A stretch of 64,000 bases of DNA from Omphiscola glabra (GCA_964017045.1 OZ024794.1:5430329-5494328), one strand, 5' to 3'; shown: positions 11,416-23,123, counted from the first letter of the stretch. Made by a program: numbers and translations. The notes: generated from the sequence alone by a model not told the origin.

Positions 11416-13040
11416 CTAGTGGCGTCGAAATAGAGCGATTGTTGTGGTCCACCCATGTGCCACCATTTCTTTATAAGCAGGTGTGGCATTTTCGGGCAAA
11501 ACGGAAAAATGCTTGACATGCTTGCGCTATGCAAAAAAATTGTATATTACTAAAAATTGTAACATGGCTACATAAAGAATTAAAAAGGATTCCATCACTA
11601 AAAGGCACTGCAAACATGATTTTATAAGCTGAACGCAAATGGAGAAAAAAAATTACTTTTAATAATTAGACACCTTTTCTAAATATTTCCAAAATTTACC
11701 ATTGTAAAAAAGAAAAAAAAAATGTAAATTAGAAAGGTTTATACATTTTTATGAGTTTTGAAAACAGGTCATCTTGATGAATCGTATATGAATGGCATAA
11801 CTATTTTAAGACTACATGAGTTTTTTTACAAAAGACATTACATGTGTGATTTTATCTTAGGGAAATCTTATTCAAATAAAGTAAATGTGTCCCAATATTC
11901 AGTTTATTGAAATTTTATTTTGTAATTTTAAAACACTATACCATTTTTCTGATAAATTACAAATAGCTTCTTAGATATACTTTAAAACACTTTTGTTTTT
12001 TTTACCAAATCCACAGAATATATTTTAAATTGAATAAATTAGGAATAAGAATTTTTATCTAAAACTAAAACTAACAATTTTTTTTTATAGAAATGACAAT
12101 TGAAAAGCTAGTTCACAAAAAAGCTTTTTTTTTTTTTTTTGTCACAAAAAAGCTTTTATTCTTTTTTTTTTTTTTGGTTTTAGCTCTCTGATAGATTGCC
12201 ATCTTGAAAAAATAATTATTTAAGAAAACAAATTGTGCAAATCGGTGGGGCATAATAAATATAGTATACACCGGGTTCCTGCAACAAATCTAAAAAAAAA
12301 TTTACATGAGTTTTCCTGGACATTTCCAGGAGAAAATACAAAATTCCAGGACATTTTAAAAATTATTTTTCTAAAAGGACCCTAAACGTTTATACAATAT
12401 TTTGAAAATTAACAGGACATAAATACACTTTATATATAGCATCAGTACTTTCTCTAAGAACTGCTAATGCTATAGCAATTATTTGATTTAAGGATGCACT
12501 GGTATAGATACGCTGGTCCCGACTTTACACACAATTGAGTAACTTGTTTTTTTTAAGATGTGCATTATGTGTGACAACAAACAACTCATAAAGTTCTAAA
12601 ATATCCATTTCAATCACAAGTAAGTAATATTTATTTCAGAAAATACACATAGCCTTGGAGCTTGACTAAGAAGTGGCAAAAGTGGACACCTGAGGTAGGT
12701 GAAAAAGCTGAAGTTGAACCAGAGCAAGTCTCAGATAATTGAAGTTTATTAATCATTTTCTCCTAATTTTCATAGCACGTGAGAACTGCCCGGCAAATAT
12801 ACTTAATATCAATATTTCCAGTGTTGGTGTTCGTCCTGTACATATGAATATCACTAAGTCATGAGCGGTGACCTTGACGTGAGCTGTATTTTGTTTCAAT
12901 TTAGGGAGAGTTGCTAAATTTGTCAGAACCCCTCTCTCGTCCTTGCCTATTTGATCCAATGGCAAGACTTAGTCAAGACAACTGGATATGCCATGGACCA
13001 GGATGCAGTAGATGACCAGCAGTGAGTGTGTGTGTTTCAC
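11416..13040. other. No gene recognised; AT-rich
   Basis: A long AT-rich stretch with poly-T tracts near 12126-12175 and a duplicated CACAAAAAAGCTTTT module there. A minus-strand frame 12753-12965 has no recognisable motif. Confidence 0.5.
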
Positions 13041-13049
13041 CATGCTCTT

Positions 13050-13850
13050 TATGCGTTCTACGTCATAGGACTGTCGAATTTTCATTGTCTCAATGTCATA
13101 CCGCCTACGGGACTCCATCTCTGGGTTTGATTTCAGTGTTTGCCTTCTCTAAGATGAGTTGCCATCCAAGGTTAACGAGTCCCATCTACCCGGCTTCTCT
13201 AAGATGAGTTGACATCCAAGGTTAACGAGTCCCATCTACCCGGCTTCTCTAACATGAGTTGCCATCCAAGGTTAACGAGTCCCTTCTATCCGGCTTCTCT
13301 AACATGAGTTGCCATCCAAGGTTAATGAGTCCCATCTCCCGGCTTCTCTAAGATGAGTTGCCATCCAAGGTTAACGAGTCCCATCTACCCGGCTTCTCTA
13401 ACATGAGTTGCCATCCAAGGTTAACGAGTCCCTTCTATCCGGCTTCTCTAACATGAGTTGCCATCCAAGGTTAACGAGTCCCATCTACCCGGCTTCTCTA
13501 ACATGAGTTGCCATCCAAGGTTAACGAGTCCCATCTACCCGGCTTCTCTAACATGAGTTGCCATCCAAGGTTAACGAGTCCCATCTACCCGGCTTCTCTA
13601 ACATGAGTTGCCATCCAAGGTTAACGAGTCCCATCTACCCGGCTTCTCTAACATGAGTTGCCATCCAAGGTTAACGAGTCTCATCTACCCGGCTTCTCTA
13701 ACATGAGTTGCCATCCAAGGTTAACGAGTCCCATATACCCGGCGAGCCGGTGCTGTCTTAGCTTGTCTAGGCATTTTCTGGGGATTGAACTCCAATCCAC
13801 TAGCTTGGGATTAACTCACTTCAGAGTCAATTTCTAGTATAGAGTAACAG
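13050..13850 (-). mobile_element. tRNA-derived SINE, reverse orientation, internally expanded
   Basis: Read on the minus strand, the order is the same as in the forward SINE at 56394. A box-B-like GGAGTTCAATCCC lies near 13780. It is followed by a GGGACTCGTTAACCTTGGAT module and then CAAACCCAGAGATGGAGT near 13110-13130. The middle module is present 12 times instead of once. The 3' tail is not clear. Confidence 0.8.
13143..13742. repeat. 50-bp minisatellite derived from the SINE body, 12 copies
   Basis: The plus-strand unit is GGCTTCTCTAACATGAGTTG, CCATCCAAGGTTAACGAGTC and CCATCTACCC. Its complement corresponds to the single copy GGACTCGTTAACCTTGGACG... in the forward SINE near 56510. The copies are nearly identical. 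Confidence 0.95.
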
Positions 13851-14656
13851 TGATGACTTGTTCAAACAGACAGGATTGCTATCTTAGCCATCAGTCTTCA
13901 AAGGACATGTTGGGCATCATTTCATTTGCCCTAGACCCTGAATAGTGAAACAAATACAATTAATAAATTATCATATTAGTTATACAATAGGGCTAACATA
14001 ATATAGACTATATTAAACTGTTAAAATAACTAATAATAAAGATGGAGAAGAGAAACTGAGATAGGCCTATGCCTCTGTAATGACGTAGCTTGGATTTTCT
14101 ACAAGGGAATGGCTCCACGACCAAGCCACCACTTTTTTTTAATCGCTAAATCCCCCCCCCCCCACACAACCACACATAATACCCAAAAGTATACCTAGAG
14201 CACAGGGGTGCATGTCTTAACTTTTAACTATAAATTATACGGACTAACTATGTAAAGTTATGTGAGGCTCAATGGATGCATCAACTGGTTTTAATAACTT
14301 TTAAATGAAGTTAAGAAGCCATAGTAAACTAAGCACTGTGCTAAAAATAACATAACATTGAACAGAACTTAATTTTTTAATTATTATTTTTTTTATTTAG
14401 AATGCCTACGCTATACTTAAACTTAACTTAAATAAAGTTAAAGGCATTGCTCTATAAACTCCATTTAAAAAAATATGTGTCAATGTTATTGTTATAGATA
14501 AGGCCTACTACTGTTCTTTGGTCCTGGGGTAGACCATTGGCCCTGGCTTATAGCCGAAAGCTTATAGTAACGTTACTTCGAATTAGTAGTCTAGTATTTT
14601 TAAACCATTTTTCTTATATGTAAGTTTTCAACCGGCTTTTTCAAAATAATATTAGC
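13851..14656. other. No gene recognised
   Basis: AT-rich unique sequence with a C run at about 14153-14163. Confidence 0.5.
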
Positions 14657-14669
14657 GTGATATTTATAC

Positions 14670-15622
14670 TTTCTATACATCAAACGACGGTTGGAGTACG
14701 ACAAGGCTGCTTGCTCTCCCCCACCCTGCTCAACATCTTCTTAGAGAGAATTATGTCAGATGCACTAGAAACGCATGTAGGGACAGTCAGCATTGTTGGC
14801 AGAACAATCACCAACCTAAGTTTTGCGGATGACATAGACGGACAGGCTGGAAGCGAGGAAGAGCTAGCCAACCTTGTAAAGAGTCTCGACAAAACTTCAT
14901 TGTACTTTGGCATGCAAATCAGAGCAGAAAAGACAAAAATGATGACGAATAGCACTAATGGCATCACCACTGAAATTAAGGTCAGGGAGGAAAGATTAGA
15001 GACAGTTGGCAGCTTAAAGTACCTCGGAGCAATAGTATCGGAACAAGGCTCCAGGCCCGAATTAATGGCCAGGACTGCGCAGACCACATCAGCACTAAAG
15101 AGGCTCAAGAAAATATGGAACGACAAAAATATAGCTCCCAGCACCAAACTCAGGCTGATGAGCTCATTAATCCTCTCCATTTTCTTATATGCCTGTGAGC
15201 CCTGGACATTAACAGCAGAACTTGAAAGGAAAATAAAGGCGGTGGAGATGATATGTTACAGAGGCATTCTTGGCATCTGCTATAGAGACCACATCACAAA
15301 TGAGCAAATAAAAGAAAGGATTCGATGCAACACGATGACCTCCTGACGTCTGTTAAAAAGCGCAAACTTGAGTGGTATGGCCACGTGACCAGAAAACAAG
15401 GGCTCGCCAAAGAGATATTGCAGGGCACTACTAGAGGAGGGAGAAGAAGAGGAAGACTAAGAAAAAGATGGGAAGATAATATCAAAGAATGGACGGGATT
15501 ACAGCTAGGCGATGCTATGCGTAGGGCAGAAGACCGAGAGGAATGGAGAAGAATAGTGTACATGTCATCTGTGGCGCCCCAACGGTCGAAGGACTACGGG
15601 ACCTGATGATGATGATGATGAT
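14670..15622 (+). mobile_element. 5'-truncated LINE reverse transcriptase fragment
   Basis: A frame from about 14680 to 15346 reads the second half of a LINE RT: GVRQGCLLSPTLLNIF, then LSFADDIDG (the catalytic YADD-type box), then KTKMM, LKYLGAIVSEQGS and LYACEPWTLTAELE. A second frame (15325-15606) continues with KRKLEWYGHVTRKQGLAKEI and RGGRRRGRLRKRWEDNIKEW, so one frameshift lies between 15325 and 15346. The 3' end carries a (GAT)n microsatellite at 15605-15621, as these elements usually do. The endonuclease and the first RT blocks are missing. The clade is not assigned; this type is very common in invertebrate genomes. Confidence 0.88.
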
Positions 15623-17029
15623 ACATCAAACAAATAACAGCATCTTCTCTTCCTTTTAGTGGTAGATTTATATTCCGATGACTTAAACTTAAATAGCCGT
15701 AAGCGTTTGAAGCACCATACGGCACTCGCGAAAAAGCCGTAAAATGTGTCCTGATACTTTTCAAACACATGTTACAGACTCAAAGACATGCAAGTAAGAT
15801 AATTGGCAAGATAAAGAATTAACCTTTATTCAACTATACACTTTGTTCTTTTCACCCTACTACGTCTAAAAGTGGGTTAATATTATTTTTTTACTTCGAA
15901 AACTGACCCTAAGACTAAAACGCTTTTTTTTTCCTCCAGTTTGGACTTCCTACAGTTTTGTCTGGCTATTTATTGTATTTTCCACTATACTTACCCACCA
16001 AAATCAAATCTTTTACTGCCCTCTTGGGCACTACTTCTCAGCTAAGTGCTATATTATTTAGATTTTTTGATATTTTAAAATTGTATTCATCTTTTCTGTT
16101 TGTTCGCTGATGAAGGCTTCCTGTCGACACGTTCGTTGTTGTGCTGCGTTCCTTTTTTCAGGTTGAACCTTATTGTGTTTTACTCATTTCCTATTGTGCT
16201 AACCTGATTGCAGTCTCCCCCATTATTACCCCGTTGCATTTCCACATGGTTTTCTGTGATCTTAATTAACCCATTGCATTTTCACACGTTTTTCTATGAT
16301 CTCCAGTTCGGTGTTTAGATTGTCTCGATTCAGAAGAATTCTGATTTTGTAATGTTAACTAATGAACTAGTTGTTAGAACGAAACGGACATTCAGAAGCA
16401 CTCAATAGAATAAAAAGATTGTGTTATTTTTAGCTTGGAGTCCATGATATGACCAGGCATTGTAAATAATGCTCTTAACTGAGCTACTTTGCTCTGAGCT
16501 GCTCTTATTTTTCTTTTCATCGCCACTGTACTCCGGGTAATCCACATGTCTGATACAGACCTTCTTTTCCTCCAAAGTAATCAGCCCCTGCAGAGGCACT
16601 GCTCAGAATCATGGCACATAAAAAATTTTTTTTTACTAGATCTTTTATTGAACATGTTCATACAATAAAAGATTCATAAGCAGTGTCATTTGAAATTATA
16701 AACGCTATACAAGAAGTGCCATTTGACTTTCTGACACGTAACATCTTAAAAGGTAGCCATGACAGCCGTGACAGCCGTGTCGAGCAGCAGCTTACCGGAT
16801 GATTTTAAATGTTAACTGGATACAAATACTTGGACAGAAGGTCTAGAAGAGTCGCTACACAAGAGGACTCTCGTCATTCCAGTCAGGTATGTACAAGCAG
16901 GTGCTACGGACGATAAAGTTCATGCCGTTAGTACTCAATGAATTTAAAATAGCATTCCTAGCATCATTTTGAAAGTGGACATATCAGAATCGTTTGAACA
17001 AGTGCCATATAGTTTACTGCACAACTCAA
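15623..17029. other. No confident gene; one weak exon-like segment
   Basis: Mostly AT-rich unique DNA. On the minus strand, 16402-16582 is open and follows a TCTGCAG acceptor-like sequence. It reads LITLEEKKVCIRHVDYPEYS then a Ser/Lys-rich tail, with codon use that looks somewhat coding. No partner exon or family was identified, so it is only noted here. Confidence 0.3.
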
Positions 17030-17752
17030 TATTATTATAATTATTATTGTTATTATAAGAAGTTTTTTTTATTGCGTCGAACCCCAACCTATGGCTGGGC
17101 TCACCACTCTGTACATACAATTTAGCAAATATAATCATGAACTTAAAAATTAACATATGTTAATTAAATAAAACAAAACAAATGTGTATTCCCTCAACCA
17201 TTCCATAACTATTTAAATGTCAAGCCATGGACGGACCCAGCAGCATCGTCTATCGGTCAGAGGGGGGGGGGGGGGAATCAGTCAGGATAGTAGAGTTTAA
17301 AGAGATGTGTTTTGAGTGCAGTTTTGAAGGCTGTGATAGTTGGTATATTTCGGGTGTATAGGAGAAGAGAATTCCATTGTTTGGGGGCACAGTAAGAGAA
17401 AGATCTTTCACCGTATGTTTTTGTGCGAGTTTTGGGGACAGGAAGAATACGCGCGTCTGCGGAGGAGCGAGGCTGTCGAAGGGGTGAATAGACAGAGAGA
17501 AGTTCGATTAGATAGGAAGGGCAGGATTTCGAGAAAAAGTTGTGCAGAGAACAGAGAGTTTGTAATCAATCCGTGCTTGTACATGGAGCCACTGAAGTGA
17601 ATGAAGTAGTGGTTTGAAGTGAGTTTTGAACCTTTTGTAGTTTTTGCTAAGAAGTGTTTTGGTGAGCCTGACAGAAGAGAGTTACAATAGTCAAGACGAG
17701 AGAGAACAAGAGCATAGACTAGGGTTTTTGTTGCACTAATTGTTAGGAAGTG
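17030..17752 (-). mobile_element. LINE 3' fragment (CR1/L2-like C-terminal region), reverse strand
   Basis: Minus-strand translation with breaks gives LVYALVLSRLDYCNSLLSGS near 17730-17670 and then CPQNSHKNIR and LCPQTMEFSSPI near 17440-17360. This is the familiar RLDYCNSLL ... FS..AP..WNSLP order of CR1/L2-type LINE C-termini. The (ATT/ATA) repeat at 17030-17060 would be the element's 3' microsatellite tail. A G run (17263-17273) interrupts it. Confidence 0.7.
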
Positions 17753-17935
17753 GCGGGCCGTAATACTTTATGAAAACTTGTTCGGTCCAAAAGAAAATAG
17801 GACGGGGGGGGGGGGAGCTATTAAGAAAATAATAATAATAAAGAATATTTCGTTACTTCAAGGGTCGCAAAGTGTGTGCTGGACGGCCACATGCGCCCCG
17901 TGGGCCTTATGTTGGGAAGGCCTGGCTTACATACA
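17752..17935. repeat. Dispersed repeat, copy 1 (hAT-end-like)
   Basis: Starts GGCGGGCCGTAATACTTTAT and contains GAAAATAGGAC, AAAGAATATTTCGTTACTTC and a GGCCACATGCGCCCCG end. Related copies lie at 35778-35905 and 52532-52675. The GCGGGCC...GCGGCCCGCGAGACC ends resemble the hAT element at 21869. A run of G lies inside this copy at about 17805-17815. Confidence 0.7.
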
Positions 17936-18649
17936 CTACACTCTTCATTACTACAAGATAGCCCCATGAGTTCATTACCCTGGCTAGGTGCAAAGTCACA
18001 ATACAGAGGAGGAAATCGCTAATTTGTAGATCAAAGCTTTCTAATTCTAATTGGTTTAAGATCATTCTAACTGGTTCAAGATCATTCTAACTGGTTTAAA
18101 GTAGCATACTTTCCTTTTTAACCTTTTTGTAGAAGGGTTCCAGTATAAGCTGGTTTTATTAGATACATGTGTGACTTTGGAACGTTGGGGGATAGCAGCT
18201 GAGTTCAATACTGAATTTAAATGATGTCCAGATACTGTGCTCTAGTGTTATTTTATGTTTGTAATGTCATGCATCAACCTACTCCGTCTTTGACCTACCT
18301 ATACCGGCCTTGACATTACACTAACCTTCACCTACCTACACCGTGCTCCACCTACCGCCATGGGCGGGTAAATCTCTATAGTTGGCTGAAAATACCCACC
18401 CACCCCACGAATTTAAGACGTAAAGTACCGCCACGTCACTGGGTCTTTGCATCGTATATCCTACATCATATTACATGATGGAATGTCTTACCATAGTAAA
18501 ATACCTTATTTAGACCTGTCCTAAAGGTATTGGAGCTTATGTCCAACCATGAGATCTAGGAATTTCTTTCTAATTTAGCCTACATTAGATCCTATACAAT
18601 GCATATACCACAGCTAGAGTCCTTACTTGTCCTTAAATGTTATTTCCAG
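17936..18649. other. Upstream region of the neuropeptide gene; no coding seen
   Basis: Nonrepetitive apart from a short triple of ATCATTCTAACTGGTT near 18060-18100. It presumably holds a 5' intron of the gene at 18650, since that exon begins at a splice acceptor (TATTTCCAG at 18641-18649). The promoter was not identified. Confidence 0.4.
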
Positions 18650-19057
18650 CTATGTCTGTCACTCTAGTTCTCATTGGCACGGTGGCCTTCCTTTCTGTCA
18701 TGTCACTGAACCTGACCAGCGCTCAGTGGTCCTCAAGTATTGGATGGGGTGGAGCTGGTAACGGAAAACGGTCCAGCGATCTGATGTCCATCCTTGGTTT
18801 GGACAGTAACCAGATTCAACCAAAAACCGATGGCTGGACCTCTAACATGAACCCCAACAGCCGGAACACAAACATGGACCCATGCTTCGACTTTCAACAA
18901 ATGAAAATAATTGGAAATCTTGCTGAGGTGAGGCTTGCGTGTGTTATATAACATCTAATATACTTATTGTTTTTAAATTCAGAATCAGTCACACTTTTTA
19001 CACCAGTCTGTTATGATGTGTACACAGGACGATGCGCTTGGACGGTTCGTAAAGTAG
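18650..19057 (+). CDS. Putative amidated neuropeptide precursor, AKH/corazonin/GnRH-superfamily-like
   Basis: Exon 18650-18927 starts at a TTTCCAG acceptor. The first in-frame ATG after it is 18652; the ATG at 18637 would lie in the acceptor tract. The first ~24 residues (MSVTLVLIGTVAFLSVMSLN...) form a signal peptide ending at TSA. QWSSSIGWGGAGN-GKR follows at once: an N-terminal Gln able to cyclise and a Gly-Lys-Arg amidation/cleavage site. Gln1, Ser5, Gly7 and Trp8 coincide with red-pigment-concentrating hormone, and GW...N-amide recalls corazonin. A spacer then runs to NMDPCFDFQQMKIIGNLAE. A donor (GAG|GTGAGG) at 18928 joins in phase 0 to an acceptor ending at 18982. That exon adds a second Cys (SVMMC) and stops at TAG, 19055-19057, giving 116 residues. 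The proposed intron is only 55 nt. The superfamily call is inference; the signal peptide plus GKR layout is direct. Confidence 0.65.
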
Positions 19058-19315
19058 CATTGACTGAAGAGTCTGGTAACCCATTAATAGTTCTTGGAGA
19101 AATACATTTTTATGACGAGTATTCCAAGTATGTCACGGAAAAAAATGTACTTATTCTTAGATTACACTTATCACAAAAGTTTAGACTCTCAAGACACGAT
19201 TCGGCAGCCTGTATCTTCATCAATAGACATGACAATGGTTTTTGCTTCATGTATTTTTAAGACATTAGCAATAATCCTAGAGCACGACATGTAGTTGATC
19301 AATTTTAGTCGCATG

Positions 19316-19702
19316 ATGCATACATTAAAAGCATGAATTACTAATGTTAAAAACTCATCTTCGCGTGCATACATTAAAAGCATGAATTACTAATGTTAAA
19401 AACTCATCTTCGCCTGCATACATTAAAAGCATGAATTACTAATGTTAAAAACTCATCTTCGCGTGCATACATTAAAAGCATGAATTACTAATGTTAAAAA
19501 CTCATCTTCGCGTGCATACATTAAAAGCATGAATTACTAATGTTAAAAACTCATCTTCGCGTGCATACATTAAAAGCATGAATTACTAATGTTAAAAACT
19601 CATCTTCGCGTGCATACATTAAAAGCATGAATTACTAATGTTAAAAACTCATCTTCGCGTGCATACATTAAAAGCATGAATTACTAATGTTAAAAACTCC
19701 AT
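19316..19702. repeat. 49-bp minisatellite, about 8 copies
   Basis: The unit combines GCATGAATTACTAATGTTAA, AAACTCATCTTCGCGTGCAT and ACATTAAAA. The copies are almost identical. Two diverged partial copies, with TGTGTAAGA and GAAAGAGACAGGGA insertions, follow to about 19855. It lies just 3' of the neuropeptide gene. Confidence 0.95.
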
Positions 19703-19855
19703 CTTCGCGTACAGTGTGTAAGAGAAATTTGGTGAAAGAGACAGGGACTCTATTTGTCTCTCTGATGCATACATTAAAAGCATGAATAACTAAGTTATAA
19801 ACTCCATCTTCGCGTGCAATGTGTAAGATTTGGTGAAAGAGACAGGGAATTTTTA

Positions 19856-20699
19856 TTTATGTCACCACGTTTGACCAAGAAAATAGTACTTTTTTTTTAA
19901 TGAAATGTTGTGCTAACTTTTTAAAGTAAAAAAAAAAGAATTTTTAATGTTTTTAACTGGAACTAGATCATTAAACGTAACAGGTTTGGGGATGGGGGGG
20001 GGGGGCACAAAGAATCCAAGGGAATTTCTTATTAGTTTTCCTGTGTGATGATGTGGAATTCTTTATCTACTTACTTATTGTAATCATTTTTAATGAATTT
20101 TTTTTAAATAGTGTTTTTTTTTAAAGATATTGCGTATAATGGAACATATCATCACATTATTTTATTCTATTTGTAATATTTTTTCCCTTGTGAATAAATA
20201 AAATTTTAATTCTTTAGGTGTCTTTTCCCTATGTTTTTTTTAAAGAATTTATAATTTCTCTTCAGGCTGCCGTTGACATATTAAGACTATGCAGTGTTGT
20301 GTTGGAAACGTGACCTGGACTTGCAAAAAACAAACAGAGGAGCATCCGTTATCTTTAAACACAATTCCTTTCCTTTTTTTTTTTTCTTAAACTGAAAATA
20401 ACCAAAAAATAATTGGTTCTCGTTGCTTCTTACGAAACGAATTCCTGAATTTTCTCCAGCAAACAGAAATTCCGAACACGTTGAACACTAATGACGTACA
20501 TTGATAATGTCTGCAGTAAATTTGATAAAGATTGTATACACTTGTGTGCCCGGGTGGGGGGTGAGATGACTGGGGTGCGATACTTTGCTCTAAGTAGCTC
20601 GTTACTTTGCTCTAAGTAGCTCGTTGCATGAAATTCCGAAATAGGGTAATATTCCTGATCATGGAATGTAATACTTATTATCAAGGACGGCAATATGTT
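19856..20699. other. No gene recognised
   Basis: AT-rich with a G run at 19995-20005 and poly-T tracts. TACTTTGCTCTAAGTAGCTC is present twice in tandem (20581-20624). Confidence 0.5.
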
Positions 20700-20915
20700 G
20701 AAATAGGAATGTAATTTTGCTGATCTAGGGATTACATTTTGCTGATCTAGAAATGTAATGTTGCTGAAATATGAATGTAATATAGCTGACCAAGAAATGT
20801 AATACTGCTTATCTAGGAATGTAATATTGTTGATCTAGGAATGTAATAATTATGATCTACGAATGTACTATAATTTATTATTTAGGAATGTAATATTGCT
20901 AAATAGAAATGACAT
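20700..20915. repeat. Degenerate ~25-bp tandem repeat
   Basis: About 8 diverged copies of a module around GATCTAGGAATGTAATATTG. Confidence 0.8.
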
Positions 20916-21039
20916 TTTGGGGCTGACCAGTAGCAAGACTGTCGAACTAACCTTAACCTAAATGTTAGGAGACAATTATGACATTGCAAAACATGATCTC
21001 TGTTACTGCTGCCAATTTCAGGCACCCAAACAATTGACC

Positions 21040-21440
21040 AAATCTATCCCTCTCTATTCGCCTCTCTATTCCCCCCTCTATTCGCCTCTCTATTTGCTTC
21101 TCTATTTGTCTCTCTATTTTCCTCTCTCTTATCCTCTATATTCGCCACTCTATTCGCCTCTCCATTCCCCTATCTATTCGCCTCTCTTTCCCTCCCTATT
21201 TGCCTCTCTTGTTGCCTCTCTGTTTGCCTCTCTATTTGCCTCTGTTTTTGCCTATCTATTCGTCTCTCCATTTGCCTCTGTATATGCCTCTTTATTTGTC
21301 TCTATTTGCCCCACCTTCATTCGCAATTTTAAAAGAAAATGTCCTTTAGTCTCTCTATTCGCCTCTCTTTGCCTCCTTGTTTGCCTCCCTAATTGCCTCC
21401 CTATTTGCCTTTCTATTTGCCTCCCTTTTCATTTGCCAAA
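21040..21440. repeat. CT-rich 12-bp minisatellite
   Basis: Diverged tandem copies of CCTCTCTATTCG / CCTCTCTATTTG. An open frame over it is repeat translation rich in Leu, Tyr, Ser and Pro. Confidence 0.85.
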
Positions 21441-21689
21441 TTTTAAAAAATGGACCACTAGATAAATGATAACAAAATCCTAATATTTAATAGGACAATA
21501 ATATTCATATTTAACATATTCCCCACAGATGTAGCCTCATTTACAACTAGGATAAATTGCATAATTGCTTGATGTTGCCCAAAGTGTTGAAATGTTTGAT
21601 ACCTTACACTCGCACCTTGTGACCCTTGTATTTAATGACGTCATCGAAATAAAACTCTCTGGCCAAATCACGAATAAACTGTTACTGTT

Positions 21690-21836
21690 ATTGTAATGGT
21701 TACTGTTAGTACTTTGCTTACCGTTAGTACTTTGCTTACTGTTAGTACTTTAGTTACTGTTAGTACTTTGGTTACTGTTAGTACTTTTGTTACTGTTAGT
21801 ACTTTAGTTACTGTTAGTACTTTCTAACTGTTAGTT
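21690..21836. repeat. 18-bp tandem repeat, about 8 copies
   Basis: Units of ACTGTTAGTACTTTGGTT with small variants. Confidence 0.9.
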
Positions 21837-21868
21837 ATTTTACCTTCACTGATCGACATCTCCTAGAG

Positions 21869-22552
21869 CAGGGGTCTCCAAACTACGGCCCTCGGGCCGG
21901 ATCCGGCCCGCGAGGCCAGTTCAACCGGCCCGCCGACGGTACTTGAATTTGCTTGATAAAAACGGATGTTTACCCACAGAGAAGGAGAACTATTTGAATT
22001 TTACCGCTGCTAACCTGAGCTGATGAACCTCGGGCCTGGTATTGCATCAGTATTTGGAACAACTTATGTCTGTGACACAGAGATTTTCACAAATGAAGCA
22101 TGTGAAGTCAATACATCAAACGAGAGTGACTGATAAACATTTGAAAATAATTCTCTTGATTGAGTGCAGCATTTCGAAACCAAACATTGATGAAATCTTA
22201 AAAGCCAAATGTCACTTTCATAAATTTCACTAACCTTTTTAGCTGGGTTTTTTGTGATATGTGCGCACTACGTGAGATGTAACTATCTCTTTGCTAACGT
22301 CACCTTCTTTGATAACTTTTTTTAAAAAAAATATGAGGGTTGTCTTTGTTTATTTTGTACATCGCACGAAACTCACCCATGACTAGCATGGAACACTAAA
22401 CTTAGTTTTTCGCGTTTTTCTCCCAGAGATTTCGTTCTGGCTTATAATTATTGTACGTAATCATTATCCGGCCCACGCTCGACATTTTTATTTTTTTTTT
22501 TATTTTTATGTTTGTTATTCGGCCCGCCGGGAAAAAAGTTTGGAGACCCCTG
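21869..22552 (+). mobile_element. Internally deleted hAT element with TIRs and 8-bp target duplication
   Basis: The left end CAGGGGTCTCCAAACT (21869) is perfectly inverted at the right end, AGTTTGGAGACCCCTG (to 22552). The flanks TCCTAGAG (21861-21868) and TCTTAGAG (22553-22560) form an 8-bp target duplication with one mismatch, diagnostic of hAT. Both ends carry the GGCCCG-rich subterminal sequence common in this group. Inside, 22042-22233 reads FSQMKHVKSIHQTRVTDKHL, which resembles the C-terminal dimerisation end of hAT transposases related to GTF2IRD2-type proteins. All other transposase sequence is missing, so it is a nonautonomous relic. Confidence 0.88.
22042..22233 (+). pseudogene. hAT transposase C-terminal fragment
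   Basis: A 63-residue remnant containing RFSQMKHVKSIHQTRVTDKHL and a CSISKPNIDEILKAK tail, lying between the two terminal inverted repeats of the hAT element. It lacks the catalytic Asp/Glu regions. The match to hAT C-termini is from memory of the family pattern (S-x-MK-x-VK ... LTDEHL). Confidence 0.7.
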
Positions 22553-22560
22553 TCTTAGAG

Positions 22561-23120
22561 CAATATGTCTCCAGAAGAAACTCAAATAACCGGACATCAG
22601 TTTTACAGGTGTCTATCTTACCGGACTCACATTTATTATTAACACAGTGTCCAATCTTCGTCCAGCCAATGGGAATGAACATCGTAATGACGTCATTTTA
22701 ACTCGGATCAAATAGATGCATTTCGAAATATACAGGACTGTCTTTTTATTTTCTCCAAGAATTCAAACTTTTAACAGTACATTTGTTTCTTGTATATATC
22801 AACTTTTTAAACAAATTTTTGTGCCACTACTCTCTACGCTATCGAATATATCATTTAATTTTTTTTTTTACTTTCCAGACTGCACCACCATTTTTAGCCT
22901 CTTTATTCTATTTGCAATTAAATTTATGGAAACCATATTTGTTTATGTTTATGTTAAGGGTTGTATACTTTTAAATGATTAAGTTACGTGCTCTGTTTAC
23001 TGGTCATTTTGAATTTCTGATATTTTTGTTTGTTTCGCTGGATTGACAATAATATTTCTAGAGCAGACTTTTGCGCGTGATTGGAATTTATCTCTTATAT
23101 ATATTATGTTTTTGGTGTGA
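22561..23120. other. No gene recognised
   Basis: AT-rich unique sequence with poly-T near 22860. Overlapping hydrophobic frames at 22716-22982 are T-rich translation without motif support. Confidence 0.5.
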
Positions 23121-23123
23121 CTC

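Noticed and set aside
16402..16599. Minus-strand exon candidate
   Set aside because: Acceptor-like TCTGCAG and plausible codon use, but no donor or partner exon, no family and a weak pyrimidine tract; left as a note only.
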